Below are positions 1-8,783 of a stretch of 64,000 nt of DNA, piece after piece (positions within the stretch are counted from its first letter, which is position 1; every line of letters starts with the position of its first letter). Under the pieces are notes generated by a model that was not told the origin of the DNA, searched no databases, and was given only the letters and a program-made list of their open reading frames with translations. Source of the DNA: Oscillospiraceae bacterium (GTDB lineage Bacteria > Bacillota > Clostridia > Oscillospirales > CAG-272); NCBI GenBank assembly GCA_015063795.1, contig SVTL01000007.1, forward strand, positions 34,505-98,504. Direction: 5' to 3'. The translations under genes were made by a program, and so were the position numbers.

Positions 1-2
1 TC

Positions 3-2042
3 GGCGGCGCCTTCTGGCACATCCGCTATCCCGTCAAGGACAGCGACGAGTCGGTGATCATCGCCACCACCCGTCCCGAGACCATGCTGGGCGACTCGGC
101 TGTGGCCGTTCACCCCGAGGACGAGCGCTATCAGCACCTGATCGGCAAAACGCTGATCCTGCCTCTGGTCGGCCGAGAGATCCCTGTTGTGGCCGACGAT
201 TACGTGGACCGCGAGTTCGGCACGGGCTGTGTGAAGATCACGCCCTGCCACGACCCCAACGACTTTGAGATCGGTCAGCGCCACAACCTGGAGATGATTT
301 CGGTGTTCGGCGAGGACGCCAAGATCAACGAAAAGGGCGGCCGCTATGAGGGACTGGATCGCTTCGAGGCGAGAAAGGTCATCGTGGAGGATCTGAAGAA
401 GGAAGGGGATCTGGTCAAGATCGAGGAGCATTCGCACGCGGTCGGTCACTGCTACCGCTGCGGCACCATCGTCGAGCCGACGGCCTCCAAGCAGTGGTTC
501 GTCAAGATGGAGCCTCTGGCCAAGCCCGCCATCGAGGTGGTCAAGGACGGCGAGATCCAGTATATTCCCGACCGCTTCAGCAAGATCTACCTCAACTGGA
601 TGGAAAACATTCACGACTGGTGCATTTCCCGTCAGCTGTGGTGGGGACACCGCATTCCCGCCTTCTATTGCTCCGACTGCGGCGAATTGATCGTCAGTGA
701 GACCGATGTTCACACCTGCCCCAAGTGCGGGTCCAAGAACATGAAGCAGGACGAGGACGTGCTGGACACCTGGTTCTCCTCCGCTCTGTGGCCCTTCTCC
801 ACGCTGGGCTGGCCGGACAAGACCGAGGAGCTTGACTACTACTATCCCACCAACGTTCTGGTCACCGCTTACGACATCATCACCTTCTGGGTTTCAAAAA
901 TGATCTTCATGGCGCTGGAAAATGTGGAACAAATTCCGTTCCCGCGCGTCTTTATACATGGATTGGTCAGAGATGCCCAGGGACGCAAGATGTCCAAGTC
1001 GCTCGGAAACGGCATCGATCCGCTGGAGGTCATCAAGGTCTACGGCGCCGACGCTCTCCGCTTTGCTCTGGCCACGGGCAACTCCCCCGGCAACGATATG
1101 CGCTTCTCGGATGAAAAGATCGAGGCCGCGCGCAACTTCAACAACAAGATCTGGAATGCCGCCCGTTTCATTCTGATGAATCTGGACATCGATTCCTGCC
1201 AGCTTCCCGCCTCGGACAAGCTGACGCTGGCCGACAAGTGGATTTTGACCAAGTACAACCGCCTGGTCAAGGAAGTGGTGGCCAACATCGACAATTACGA
1301 AATCGGAATTGCGCTGGGCAAGCTGTATGACTTCATCTGGGATGTGTTCTGCGACTGGTACATTGAGCTGACCAAGAACCGTCTCTCCGACAAGGGCAGC
1401 GAGGACAACGCTGTGGCGCAGAACACCATCTGCTGGGTCTTCTCCAATACCCTCAAGCTGCTGCATCCCTATATGCCCTTCATCACCGAGGAGATCTGGC
1501 AGTCGATGCCTCATGAGGGCGAAAGCATCATGATCAGCGAATACCCGACCTATGATCCTGCTCTCGACTTCGCTTCCGATGAAGCCGAGATGGAGCGTAT
1601 CCTCACGGCCATCAAGGCCATCCGCAACCGCCGCGCCGAGATGAACGTGCCTCCGTCCCGCAAGGCCAAGCTGGTCATTGCCTCGGCTTACGGCGACACC
1701 TTCAACGAAAGCGCATCGCCCTACTTCCTGCGTCTGGCTTCGGCCTCGTCCGTGGAGTATGATCCCGCTTACGCCGACGAAAAGGCGGTGCAGATCATCA
1801 CCGACAGCGCCAACCTCTTCATTCCCCTGGCCGACATGATCGACCTGGACAAGGAGAAGGAGCGTTTGAACAAGGAAAAGGCCAACACCGAGGGCGAGAT
1901 CAAGCGCCTGGAGGGCAAGCTGTCCAACGCAGGCTTCACCGCCAAGGCACCCGCTGCCGTGGTGGAGGGCGAGAAAAACAAGCTGGCAGGCTACAAGGAA
2001 AAGCTGGCCGGCATCCTCAAGGCGATCGAACAGCTGGGCTGA
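3..2042 (+). CDS. valS: Valyl-tRNA synthetase, 5'-truncated by the window edge
   Basis: Class I aminoacyl-tRNA synthetase that charges tRNA-Val with valine in the cytoplasm. The frame is open from base 3, so the start, the HIGH signature and the first part of the Rossmann fold lie outside the window. What is visible begins inside the CP1 editing domain ([10 protein letters not shown] near the left edge), continues through zinc-type CYRCG and CPKCG pairs, the KMSKS signature in [11 protein letters not shown] at about base 985, an anticodon-binding helical domain, and the valine-specific C-terminal coiled coil rich in Lys and Glu (about bases 1840-2030). The [11 protein letters not shown] stretch is typical of ValRS. 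Stop TGA at 2040-2042. No terminator hairpin is evident before the next gene. Confidence 0.97.
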   Translation, partial: GGAFWHIRYPVKDSDESVIIATTRPETMLGDSAVAVHPEDERYQHLIGKTLILPLVGREIPVVADDYVDREFGTGCVKITPCHDPNDFEIGQRHNLEMISVFGEDAKINEKGGRYEGLDRFEARKVIVEDLKKEGDLVKIEEHSHAVGHCYRCGTIVEPTASKQWFVKMEPLAKPAIEVVKDGEIQYIPDRFSKIYLNWMENIHDWCISRQLWWGHRIPAFYCSDCGELIVSETDVHTCPKCGSKNMKQDEDVLDTWFSSALWPFSTLGWPDKTEELDYYYPTNVLVTAYDIITFWVSKMIFMALENVEQIPFPRVFIHGLVRDAQGRKMSKSLGNGIDPLEVIKVYGADALRFALATGNSPGNDMRFSDEKIEAARNFNNKIWNAARFILMNLDIDSCQLPASDKLTLADKWILTKYNRLVKEVVANIDNYEIGIALGKLYDFIWDVFCDWYIELTKNRLSDKGSEDNAVAQNTICWVFSNTLKLLHPYMPFITEEIWQSMPHEGESIMISEYPTYDPALDFASDEAEMERILTAIKAIRNRRAEMNVPPSRKAKLVIASAYGDTFNESASPYFLRLASASSVEYDPAYADEKAVQIITDSANLFIPLADMIDLDKEKERLNKEKANTEGEIKRLEGKLSNAGFTAKAPAAVVEGEKNKLAGYKEKLAGILKAIEQLG

Positions 2043-2194
2043 TCGATTCTTGAACGATTCTTGATACGCGCAAGGGTGGGACTTGGGCAGAGAAAACCCG
2101 TCCGAGTCCCACATAGCCTTTGATAAGGCTTTGCTGTGTTTTTTGAGAAAACGGCAGAATTGTCTGTAGCATCCGAAAAAACACGGCTGAATGA

Positions 2195-2791
2195 ATGGAA
2201 AAAAACATGAATGCAATCTCCAAGCTCATAAGGCGATTCACCATACCGCCCGTGTTTGCGGCACTTCTGCTGCTCGTCGTCTATGCGGCCTTTCCCCAGG
2301 ATAACGGAGGGATCGGGCATCTTCTTTGCGGGATCTTCTTTTTGAGCGTGCTTCCTGCGCTTGCCTATCCGCTGCAAAAGCACTTTGCCCATTTTAAGGA
2401 CAGAGGCCGAGAGGGACAGCGCAGTCTTGCCATGATCTTCTCCTTTGTCGGCTATTTGCTGGGAACGGTCGTTTCCTTTGTGCTTTCCGCGCCCGTCCGT
2501 CTGAAGCTTCTTTATTGCGAATACCTGCTCTGCGGCGTCGGTATGCTGCTGCTGAACAAGGTCTTTGCCGTCAAGGCCAGCGGTCATGCCTGCGGTGTGG
2601 TCGGTCCGGTGATCATGCTGTTTTATTTTGGCTTGTATCTGCCGGCTCTGATCGGAATTGCCTGTATTCTTCCCGTGTATGTGTCGAGCGTAAAAACCAA
2701 AAGCCACACGGTCCGACAGCTTGTGATCGGCAGTGCCATTCCGGCTGTTGTTCTGGCTCTTCTTGTGTCTGTTCAAACTCTTCTTGTATGA
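2195..2791 (+). CDS. Hypothetical multi-pass membrane protein, weakly PAP2-like
   Basis: About 198 residues with five or six hydrophobic segments. Two lie near the N-terminus, one around residues 85-105, and more through the last 70 residues. The only motif is K-A-S-G-H-A near residue 127, which resembles the SGH core of PAP2-type phosphatases and phosphoesterases, but the other PAP2 motifs (KxxxxxxRP and SRxxxxxHxxxD) are not visible. It could be a degenerate or very short PAP2-like protein, and the function is unknown. The start is uncertain: ATG at 2195 and ATG at 2207 both lack a good ribosome-binding site. It lies 150 bases after valS in the same direction and about 100 bases before a lipoprotein gene. 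Confidence 0.6.
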   Translation: MEKNMNAISKLIRRFTIPPVFAALLLLVVYAAFPQDNGGIGHLLCGIFFLSVLPALAYPLQKHFAHFKDRGREGQRSLAMIFSFVGYLLGTVVSFVLSAPVRLKLLYCEYLLCGVGMLLLNKVFAVKASGHACGVVGPVIMLFYFGLYLPALIGIACILPVYVSSVKTKSHTVRQLVIGSAIPAVVLALLVSVQTLLV

Positions 2792-2898
2792 TCCGATAAA
2801 AGACGGGGATATGCGGTGCCTCTTCCGCTTTTTGAGCGTTGGCTTCGCGCATCTTCCGCCTGATATAGACTGAATCATTGCATGAAAGGAGATCCTTT

Positions 2899-4008
2899 AT
2901 GAAAAACAAGAGAACCCTATTAACCGCTCTTGCGGTCCTGATGGCCGCAGCCATGCTCCTCTCCTCCTGCGCGGCCACCGAGCAGATGACCAACGGAGGA
3001 CGTGATTTCTATGATGTGACCGTCAAGGATATGGTTGTATCCGAGGATTCGGCTTATGTGCAGTCGGCACCTTCGATGATGGAAGGCGGATTCAACTACG
3101 CCGCCGATAAGAAGTCCGAGGCCGAGTATGAAATGATGATGCCCGAAACCACGGCGGCGGCATCGAAAGCACCCTCGTCCCCCGTCGAAACGGGCAAGCC
3201 CGATCCGTCTGAGCAGACGCGCAAGATCATCAAGACCGTCTCTCTTGAGCTGCAGACGCTGAATTTTGACAAGACCACCAAGGACATCGTCGCCCTCACC
3301 GAATCCATGGGCGGATACGTGGAAAATTCCTATGTCAGCGGAAGCGAGATCGGCTACCGCGGCATCGTCCAGCGCCACGCTTCGTACACGCTCCGCGTCC
3401 CTGCCGAGAAGATCGATGCCTTTGTCTCTGGCGTCAGTGCCGATGTGAATGTGCTGAACAAGCGCGAGAACGCCGATGACATCACCGAGACCTATTACGA
3501 CGCCAAGGCCCGTCTCAATTCGCTTCTCATTCAGGAGGAGCGGCTGACCGAGATGTTGAAGGACGCCAAGGAGCTGCAGTATATGCTGGAGGTCGAGCGC
3601 GAGCTGGCCAACGTCCGCTACGAGATCGAGAGCTACTACTCCCGCCTGAGACGGTACGATTCGCAGGTGTCCATGTCTACCGTTTCGATCTCGCTGTACG
3701 AGGTGGTGGAGTATGAGGAGGTCATCGAGCCGCCCAAGAGCTTCGGCGAGAAGATGAAGACGGCTGTCACCAACTCCTGGAACAACTTCCTCGACGACGG
3801 AGAGGACTTCCTGATCGATCTGGTCTATGCTTTGCCGGGATTGCTCATCTTTGCTTTGATCGTTGCGGTCATCGTCCTTGTGATCCGCGCCCTGATCCGC
3901 CGCAGCCGCAGAAAGCGCATGGAGAGACAGAAGCTGTATATGGCTGCCTGCCCTCCGCCTGCCGCACCCGCGGAAGCGCCCAAGCCGAGTGAAGAGAAAA
4001 AGGAATAA
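2899..4008 (+). CDS. DUF4349 domain lipoprotein
   Basis: A 369-residue predicted lipoprotein. The signal peptide ends in the lipobox LLSSC, so the cysteine near residue 23 should be lipidated and the protein anchored outside the membrane. A Ser/Pro/Thr-rich linker follows, then the DUF4349 domain beginning near RKIIKTVSLEL, with a helical central part containing an ELQYMLEVERELANV coiled-coil stretch. A membrane helix (ALPGLLIFALIVAVIVLVI, about residues 313-331) and a basic then proline-rich cytoplasmic tail end the protein. The start is ATG 2899, preceded by AAAGGAGAT at 2886-2894; an upstream in-frame ATG at 2878 has no such site. DUF4349 proteins are common in Bacillota and poorly characterised. 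A terminator hairpin follows at 4031. Confidence 0.88.
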   Translation: MKNKRTLLTALAVLMAAAMLLSSCAATEQMTNGGRDFYDVTVKDMVVSEDSAYVQSAPSMMEGGFNYAADKKSEAEYEMMMPETTAAASKAPSSPVETGKPDPSEQTRKIIKTVSLELQTLNFDKTTKDIVALTESMGGYVENSYVSGSEIGYRGIVQRHASYTLRVPAEKIDAFVSGVSADVNVLNKRENADDITETYYDAKARLNSLLIQEERLTEMLKDAKELQYMLEVERELANVRYEIESYYSRLRRYDSQVSMSTVSISLYEVVEYEEVIEPPKSFGEKMKTAVTNSWNNFLDDGEDFLIDLVYALPGLLIFALIVAVIVLVIRALIRRSRRKRMERQKLYMAACPPPAAPAEAPKPSEEKKE

Positions 4009-4030
4009 GAAAACCCAATCCGACAAAAAG

Positions 4031-4061
4031 ATCCCCCGTTCTATCATGAGCGGGGGATTTC
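4031..4061 (+). terminator. Rho-independent terminator after the DUF4349 gene
   Basis: ATCCCCCG (4031-4038) pairs with CGGGGGAT (4051-4058), an 8-bp G+C-rich stem followed by TTTC. It lies just after the DUF4349 stop. The right half of the hairpin is duplicated downstream (see repeat at 4046-4093). Confidence 0.7.
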
Positions 4062-4093
4062 TGTATGTGTTTATGAGCGGGGGATTTTGTATG
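4046..4093 (+). repeat. Two tandem ~22-bp copies of the terminator 3' arm
   Basis: ATGAGCGGGGGATTT at 4046 and again at 4073, each followed by a near-identical (C)TGTATG and separated by TGTTT. The second copy lacks one base. It looks like a local slippage or duplication of the terminator's right arm. Confidence 0.75.
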
Positions 4094-4107
4094 GAGTGGA
4101 TAAGCGG

Positions 4108-5844
4108 TCAAACGCCTGCGGGCTGAGGGGCGGCTGCCTGTTCGGTGCGCGCTTCCTCTTCTTTTTCGAGGACGGTATAAGCCACCTTGCCCACCAGCGT
4201 TTTGGGCAGAGAGCCGCGGATCTCGATCTCATAGGGCATGGCGTATTTGGCGATGTGCTTGCGGCAGTGTGCAAACAAACTTTCCTTCAGCTCTTCCGAT
4301 TCGGCAAAGCCGGGGCGAAGCACCACAAAGGCTTTGACCTTCTGGATCTTATACGGATCGCGCACGCCGATCACACAGCTCATCTGCACCGCCTCGTGGG
4401 CTTCGATGATGTTCTCCAGCTGTGAGGGATAAACGTTGTAGCCGCTGGTGATGATCATGCGCTTGATGCGCTGCTTGAAGTAGACGAAGCCCTCCTCGTC
4501 CATCGAGCCCAGATCGCCGGTGTGGAGCCATGTATGACCGTCGGCGTGGACGCGGAGCGTGTCGGCATTTTCCTCGGGATGGTTGAGATAGCCCAGCATC
4601 ACAGAAGGACCGCGCAGGCAGATCTCGCCCTCTTCTCCATAGGGAAGCTCCTCGTTGGTGCCCACGCCGCAGATGGCATAATAGGTGTCGGGGTAGGGGA
4701 TGCCGATGCTGCCCTCTTTTTCCTTGTCAAAGGGAGTCAGACAGCTGGCGGTGACGCATTCGGTGGTGCCGTAGCCCTCGCGGACGCGGACGGATGCGCC
4801 GTGGTCGGCAAGGAATTTGTCCAGCTTCTTCTTCAGCTCGATGGACAGCGAATCGCCGCCCGAGAAGACACCGTACAGGCAGTCCAGCTTCGCCTTATCC
4901 ATCTCCTTGCTTCGCGTCAGCGCCTCATAGAGGGTGGGGACGCCCGCGATGAAGTTGGGACGCTCCTTGGTGACCAGCTTGGCATAGCTGGAGACGTTGA
5001 AGCGGGGGACAAGGATGGAGCGTCCGCCGCAGGCCAGCATGGTGTGGACGCAGACGCCCAGCCCGAAGCCGTGGAACATGGGCATGGCGGCCAGCATGCT
5101 CTTGCCTTTGACCTGGCAGTGGCTCATTTCGGCAGTCTGAAGCGCCAGAGCGTTGAAATTCAGATTGGAGAGCAGGATCGCCTTGGTTTTTCCCGTGGTG
5201 CCGCCCGAAAAGAGGATGACAGCCGCATCGGTATCCTTTTTGTTGACAGCGCAGGGCTTGTCATAGCGTTGACCGCCCGCCAGAAAATCCTTCCAGAGGA
5301 CGGTGGTGCTGTCGGGCGTCACCTTTTTGATCTTGCGCCCCTGGGTGAGGGCATAGCCGATCTTCATCACGCCGGAAAGCGCATCGCCCACCGAGGTGAT
5401 CAGGAGCTTATCCACCGGGTATTGCTCGGTGACCTCCTTCATTTTCGGATAGAACTGGTCGAGGGTAAGAACAGTGCGGCTCTTGACCTCCTTCAGATAA
5501 AAGACCAGCTCGCCGACTGCGGACAGCGGATGCACCATCGAGGCGATGGCACCAATGCGGTTGAGTGCATACAGGCAGTAGACGGTCTGCGGAACGTTGG
5601 GCATGCAGAGGGTGACCACATCGCCCTCGCGGATGCCGAGAGCGGCAAAGGCCTTGGCGGTCTGTTCGATACGCTCGGCGAGCGTGCGGTAAGAAATGTC
5701 GCTTCCCATAAAGGAAAGAGCGGTCAGCTCGGGATTATCCTTTGCCGTTGTCAAAACCTGATCGGAGATCGAGTGGGAGGGATAAGTCAGGTGAAAGGAA
5801 AGATCGCCGTAGCTGCTTTCCCAGGGGGCGTTAGATGCGGACAT
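4108..5844 (-). CDS. AMP-forming acyl-CoA synthetase (class I adenylate-forming ligase)
   Basis: A 578-residue ANL-superfamily ligase that activates a carboxylic acid as acyl-AMP and transfers it to CoA. The phosphate-binding loop is ILFSGGTTGKTKAILLS, the adenine-site signature is GYGTTECVTAS, the hinge region is near GDLGSMDEEGFVYF, and YNVYPSQLEN and the GKVAYTVLEKE lysine are in the C-terminal lid. The acid substrate cannot be read from sequence; a medium- or long-chain fatty acid is plausible. Start chosen at ATG 5844, because GGAGGTAC (minus strand, 5851-5858) sits correctly upstream. It overlaps the end of the E2-like gene by 14 bases, so translation is likely coupled. It is the third gene of a TetR-led operon. 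Confidence 0.93.
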   Translation of the reverse strand: MSASNAPWESSYGDLSFHLTYPSHSISDQVLTTAKDNPELTALSFMGSDISYRTLAERIEQTAKAFAALGIREGDVVTLCMPNVPQTVYCLYALNRIGAIASMVHPLSAVGELVFYLKEVKSRTVLTLDQFYPKMKEVTEQYPVDKLLITSVGDALSGVMKIGYALTQGRKIKKVTPDSTTVLWKDFLAGGQRYDKPCAVNKKDTDAAVILFSGGTTGKTKAILLSNLNFNALALQTAEMSHCQVKGKSMLAAMPMFHGFGLGVCVHTMLACGGRSILVPRFNVSSYAKLVTKERPNFIAGVPTLYEALTRSKEMDKAKLDCLYGVFSGGDSLSIELKKKLDKFLADHGASVRVREGYGTTECVTASCLTPFDKEKEGSIGIPYPDTYYAICGVGTNEELPYGEEGEICLRGPSVMLGYLNHPEENADTLRVHADGHTWLHTGDLGSMDEEGFVYFKQRIKRMIITSGYNVYPSQLENIIEAHEAVQMSCVIGVRDPYKIQKVKAFVVLRPGFAESEELKESLFAHCRKHIAKYAMPYEIEIRGSLPKTLVGKVAYTVLEKEEEARTEQAAAPQPAGV

Positions 5845-6712
5845 CGTCGGGTACCTCCATGATCGGTTTTTCCAGCAGGGCGGGATGCTCCAGCAGGTAT
5901 TTGAGCAGACGGAACGAGCCGGCATAATACACGCCGTCGGCGATGCGTTCGTCCACGGTAAAGGCCAGATCCACCTGCTCCTTCATCTCATAGGAGCCGT
6001 CGGGCGCAAAGATCGGCGCGATCCTCTTCTCGCCGATGCAGACGAAGAAGGAGTTGGTGCCCCAGTTGGTCAGGTGGTGATAGGATGCCGACATCTTGAT
6101 GCTGCCCAGATTGGAGATGAACACCGTCGAATAATAGGGGTCCTCTCTGGAGATGCTTTCGGGCATGATGCCGTTGTAATCGAGAAAGCGGAGAACGGCA
6201 ACCACGATCTTGAGCAGCCAGCGGGGAAGCTTGGTCAGCGTGTCCATGATGTCGGTCGCGCCGTCGGTCTTGTTCTCCTTGCGGAAGCCTGTGACCTGCT
6301 TTTGGATCAGATCATGGACCTCCTGCAGAGGGTTGCTGTCCTCGCCTCGGTTGACCTTGAACTTGACCAGCCCCTCGGCTCCCTTGTCGTCCAGCGTTTT
6401 CTTGCAGGTGAAGGCGATGATGATGTCCTTCCGCTCATACAGACGGTGCCCCGCCACAAAACGGTTCATCTTCGGGCGGAGCGCCACGGTTTTGGCGATG
6501 GCGGCGGTGATCAGATGAAAGAGGGTGTATTTGAAATCGATGCCCTCCACGTTCTTTTCCTTGAGAAAGCTGTTGGCCTCGGTCAGATCGATGGCAAACT
6601 GCCCCACCGCCTCGTTGTCGGCGCGGTTGGGGAGCAGATAGGGCATGAATTTGTGCATGGAATCGATGTCGCTCAGCCAATAGGCGTCCCGGCGCTCGTG
6701 CTTCTGTTTCAT
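5831..6712 (-). CDS. 2-oxoacid dehydrogenase E2-like acyltransferase domain protein, catalytic His replaced
   Basis: A 293-residue stand-alone domain of the CAT/E2 acyltransferase fold, with no lipoyl or peripheral-subunit-binding domain. Supporting segments include FTLFHLITAAIAKTV-type helix sequence near residue 65, YYSTVFISNLGSIK and LAFTVDERIADGVYYAG near the C-terminus. In active E2 and CAT enzymes the last motif is H-x-x-x-D-G; here it reads E-R-I-A-D-G, so the catalytic histidine position is Glu. The protein may bind an acyl group without catalysis, or use other chemistry. Its start overlaps the TetR stop (ATGA) and its end overlaps the ligase start, so the three genes form a tightly coupled operon. 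The role is inferred to be acyl metabolism under TetR control. Confidence 0.85.
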   Translation of the reverse strand: MKQKHERRDAYWLSDIDSMHKFMPYLLPNRADNEAVGQFAIDLTEANSFLKEKNVEGIDFKYTLFHLITAAIAKTVALRPKMNRFVAGHRLYERKDIIIAFTCKKTLDDKGAEGLVKFKVNRGEDSNPLQEVHDLIQKQVTGFRKENKTDGATDIMDTLTKLPRWLLKIVVAVLRFLDYNGIMPESISREDPYYSTVFISNLGSIKMSASYHHLTNWGTNSFFVCIGEKRIAPIFAPDGSYEMKEQVDLAFTVDERIADGVYYAGSFRLLKYLLEHPALLEKPIMEVPDDVRI

Positions 6713-7350
6713 GATGGAAGATCCGCCTTTCTTTCGTGAATGGAGTTGTCGCTGACCGCCTTGATCAGCGTGGGGAGAAAATAGGGATTATCCGCAAAGG
6801 GGGCGGTGACGGCATTCAGCCTTTGGCTCAGTTCGGCAGGACTCTCCACCATGTTGCGGCAGATCCAGTCCACGCTCAGAGCGATGATGCCCCCCAGCTG
6901 GTATTGAACAAAAATGGTCTTTTCGTCGCTGGGAGAGACGTTGTTTTCATCAAAAAAGCCCTCGATCAGCGCGTTGCTGTACAGCCAGAAGTTGTTGTAC
7001 AGAAGATGGGACAGCGAGGCATCCTTCAGCTTCAGCAGGTAGTGCCGATGCTCATAGAGAATGTCGAAAAAGAGGCGGTACATCTCGCCGCTGTCAAAGC
7101 TTTTGCTTTCAAACAAAATCGTCAGCCGTTCGCTGTAAGAGGCGAAGAGCGATTCGATGAATTTGGCAATGATGTCGTCCTTGCCCTCGTAGTTGCGGTA
7201 AAAGGACTGACGCGCCACACCCGCCTTTTCGGTGATGTTGGCGATCTTGATGTCCTCATACTTCTTTTCATCCAGCAGGGAGAGCAGCGCGCCGAAGATC
7301 CAGTCCCGCGTCCGCTTGACCTGCTTGTTGACGGCCTTCAGGAATTTCAA
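6709..7350 (-). CDS. TetR/AcrR family transcriptional regulator
   Basis: A 213-residue dimeric repressor type. The N-terminal helix-turn-helix is IANITEKAGVARQSFYRNYEGK (about residues 36-57), and the remainder is a helical ligand-binding domain. The start is TTG at 7350, preceded by AGGAGGAG on the minus strand; no nearer ATG fits. First gene of the operon with the E2-like protein and the acyl-CoA ligase, so its ligand may be an acyl-CoA or fatty acid (inference). A perfect inverted repeat overlaps the -10 of its own promoter, which fits autorepression. Confidence 0.92.
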   Translation of the reverse strand: MKFLKAVNKQVKRTRDWIFGALLSLLDEKKYEDIKIANITEKAGVARQSFYRNYEGKDDIIAKFIESLFASYSERLTILFESKSFDSGEMYRLFFDILYEHRHYLLKLKDASLSHLLYNNFWLYSNALIEGFFDENNVSPSDEKTIFVQYQLGGIIALSVDWICRNMVESPAELSQRLNAVTAPFADNPYFLPTLIKAVSDNSIHERKADLPS

Positions 7351-7384
7351 ACGACTCCTCCTTTCTATCTCATAGTGTCTAAAC

Positions 7385-7420
7385 TGTTACAAGTGTAACA
7401 CATTTTGCGCCGTATGTCAA
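7385..7420 (-). promoter_or_regulatory. Promoter and palindromic operator of the TetR operon
   Basis: On the minus strand, -35 TTGACA (7415-7420), 17-bp spacer, -10 TACACT (7392-7397). The perfect inverted repeat TGTTAC-AAGT-GTAACA (7385-7400) covers the -10. A TetR dimer bound there would block RNA polymerase. Confidence 0.8.
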
Positions 7421-7489
7421 GAAGTGACAAACAGATTTTGAATATTTAAGAATTGGAGTGTGAAAAAAGAATAATCGATGTGAAAAAAA

Positions 7490-7548
7490 CAACAAAATCC
7501 CCCTTGCAAGCCGTTGAGGGTTCGGCCGCAAAGGGGATCGTTTTGTTG
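7490..7548 (-). terminator. Long-stem terminator after the first M20 gene
   Basis: CAACAAAATCCCCCTTGC at the left pairs with GCAAAGGGGATCGTTTTGTTG at the right with a small bulge. Read on the minus strand it follows the stop at 7561 and runs into a T tract, ending transcripts of the M20 cluster. Confidence 0.8.
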
Positions 7549-7560
7549 TGAAAGGGAAGC

Positions 7561-8733
7561 TCAGAAGGATTCGGGCAGGTTCAGCAGGGTATGGAGCAGG
7601 ATATCGGTGCGGGGAACGAGCGTTGCCAGATCCGCCCATTCGTCATGGGTGTGGAATTTGCCTCCGATGGGGCCGATCGAATCGATGACGGGGATGCCTG
7701 CCTGCGAGATGTTGGCCGCATCGCTGCCGCCGCGGCTGGAGGTCTGTGCGATCTCCTTGCCGCAGACCGCCTTGTGACAGGAAGCATACAGATCGGCCAG
7801 CGTCTGCGTGCCCTCGGTGAAGAGGGTGGAGGGGCGGAAGCTGAAGCGGTCCAGGATGCCCTCGGTGTCCTCCACATGGACGGTCTGTTCCGCCTTTTGC
7901 AGAATGGCTTCGGCCTGTTCGAAGGCGGCATTGTCCTTGTAGCGCACGTCGATGCTGAAGCGGCAGTGCTCGGGGACCACGTTGGTGACCGTTCCGCCTT
8001 CGATGGTGCCGCAGTTGAAGGTCAGTCTCTCGATCTCGGACTGCCCTTCGATGTCGATGATCTTATGAGCCGCCTCCTTGATGGCGCTGCGCCCCTTGTC
8101 GTAGAAAACGCCGGCGTGGGCAGGGACACCGCGGATGCTCATCTCGTAACGGGCAACGCCGAAGCGGTAGGTGGTGAATTTGTCGGGGTAGCCGCATTCG
8201 AGGCTGAAGGCGCAGAAGGCACCCTTGGCTTCGTTGAGGAGGAAATCGCGTCCCTCCTGCCCCGAATAGAGATTGCTGACCTCCTCATCGGGGGAGAGGA
8301 CCAGCTTGACGGGACGGTCGGCATAGCCGATGGTTTTCAGCGTGTAGAGCGCCAGCAGACCGCTGACGATGCCGGCCTTGCAGTCCAGCACGCCGGGACC
8401 GTAGAGGATGCCGTCCTCGATGCGGATGGGATCCTCGCCGAATTCACCCACCGCGAAAACGGTGTCCATGTGGGCGGCGAAGAGGATGGGCTCTTTGTGT
8501 GAGCCGTTGTTGTATTCGATCACAACACCGTCGCCCGCCTTGTCAAAGGGGACGGTGCGGTGCGAAAAGCCCAGCTTCTCGGCAAAGGTCTTGACGAGCT
8601 GTCCCACCCTGTCCACGCATTCCTTGCGCGCGGAGGGGCTTTCGGCTTTGACCAGCTCCAGCCAGAAGGCGATGAATTCCTCTTTTTTCTCCTCCATGAG
8701 AGGAGCGAGGTTGTTGTTTCGTGTGATGGTCAT
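7561..8733 (-). CDS. M20 family metallopeptidase, tandem copy 1
   Basis: A 390-residue zinc-dependent amidohydrolase/peptidase of the ArgE/DapE/CPG2 group. Metal and catalytic residues are visible: H88 and D90 in AAHMDTVF, D117 in LDCKAG, the E150-E151 pair in SPDEEVS, an ECGYPD ligand segment near residue 180, and a final His near residue 361 in GKFHTHDEW. The dimerisation lid carries GVPAHAGVFYDKGRSA. Start ATG 8733 follows AAAGGAT; a longer frame upstream lacks a ribosome-binding site. No signal peptide, so cytoplasmic. It could hydrolyse small peptides or N-acyl amino acids; the substrate is not resolved. It is one of three adjacent paralogues, each about 390 residues. Confidence 0.92.
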   Translation of the reverse strand: MTITRNNNLAPLMEEKKEEFIAFWLELVKAESPSARKECVDRVGQLVKTFAEKLGFSHRTVPFDKAGDGVVIEYNNGSHKEPILFAAHMDTVFAVGEFGEDPIRIEDGILYGPGVLDCKAGIVSGLLALYTLKTIGYADRPVKLVLSPDEEVSNLYSGQEGRDFLLNEAKGAFCAFSLECGYPDKFTTYRFGVARYEMSIRGVPAHAGVFYDKGRSAIKEAAHKIIDIEGQSEIERLTFNCGTIEGGTVTNVVPEHCRFSIDVRYKDNAAFEQAEAILQKAEQTVHVEDTEGILDRFSFRPSTLFTEGTQTLADLYASCHKAVCGKEIAQTSSRGGSDAANISQAGIPVIDSIGPIGGKFHTHDEWADLATLVPRTDILLHTLLNLPESF

Positions 8734-8783
8734 GGTGTATCCTTTCTTGTCGGTCTTGGATCGTCCGATGCGGGGAATGAGAA

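Noticed and set aside
894..2216. A 440-codon minus-strand frame across valS
   Set aside because: It is antisense to clear valyl-tRNA synthetase sequence with the KMSKS motif.
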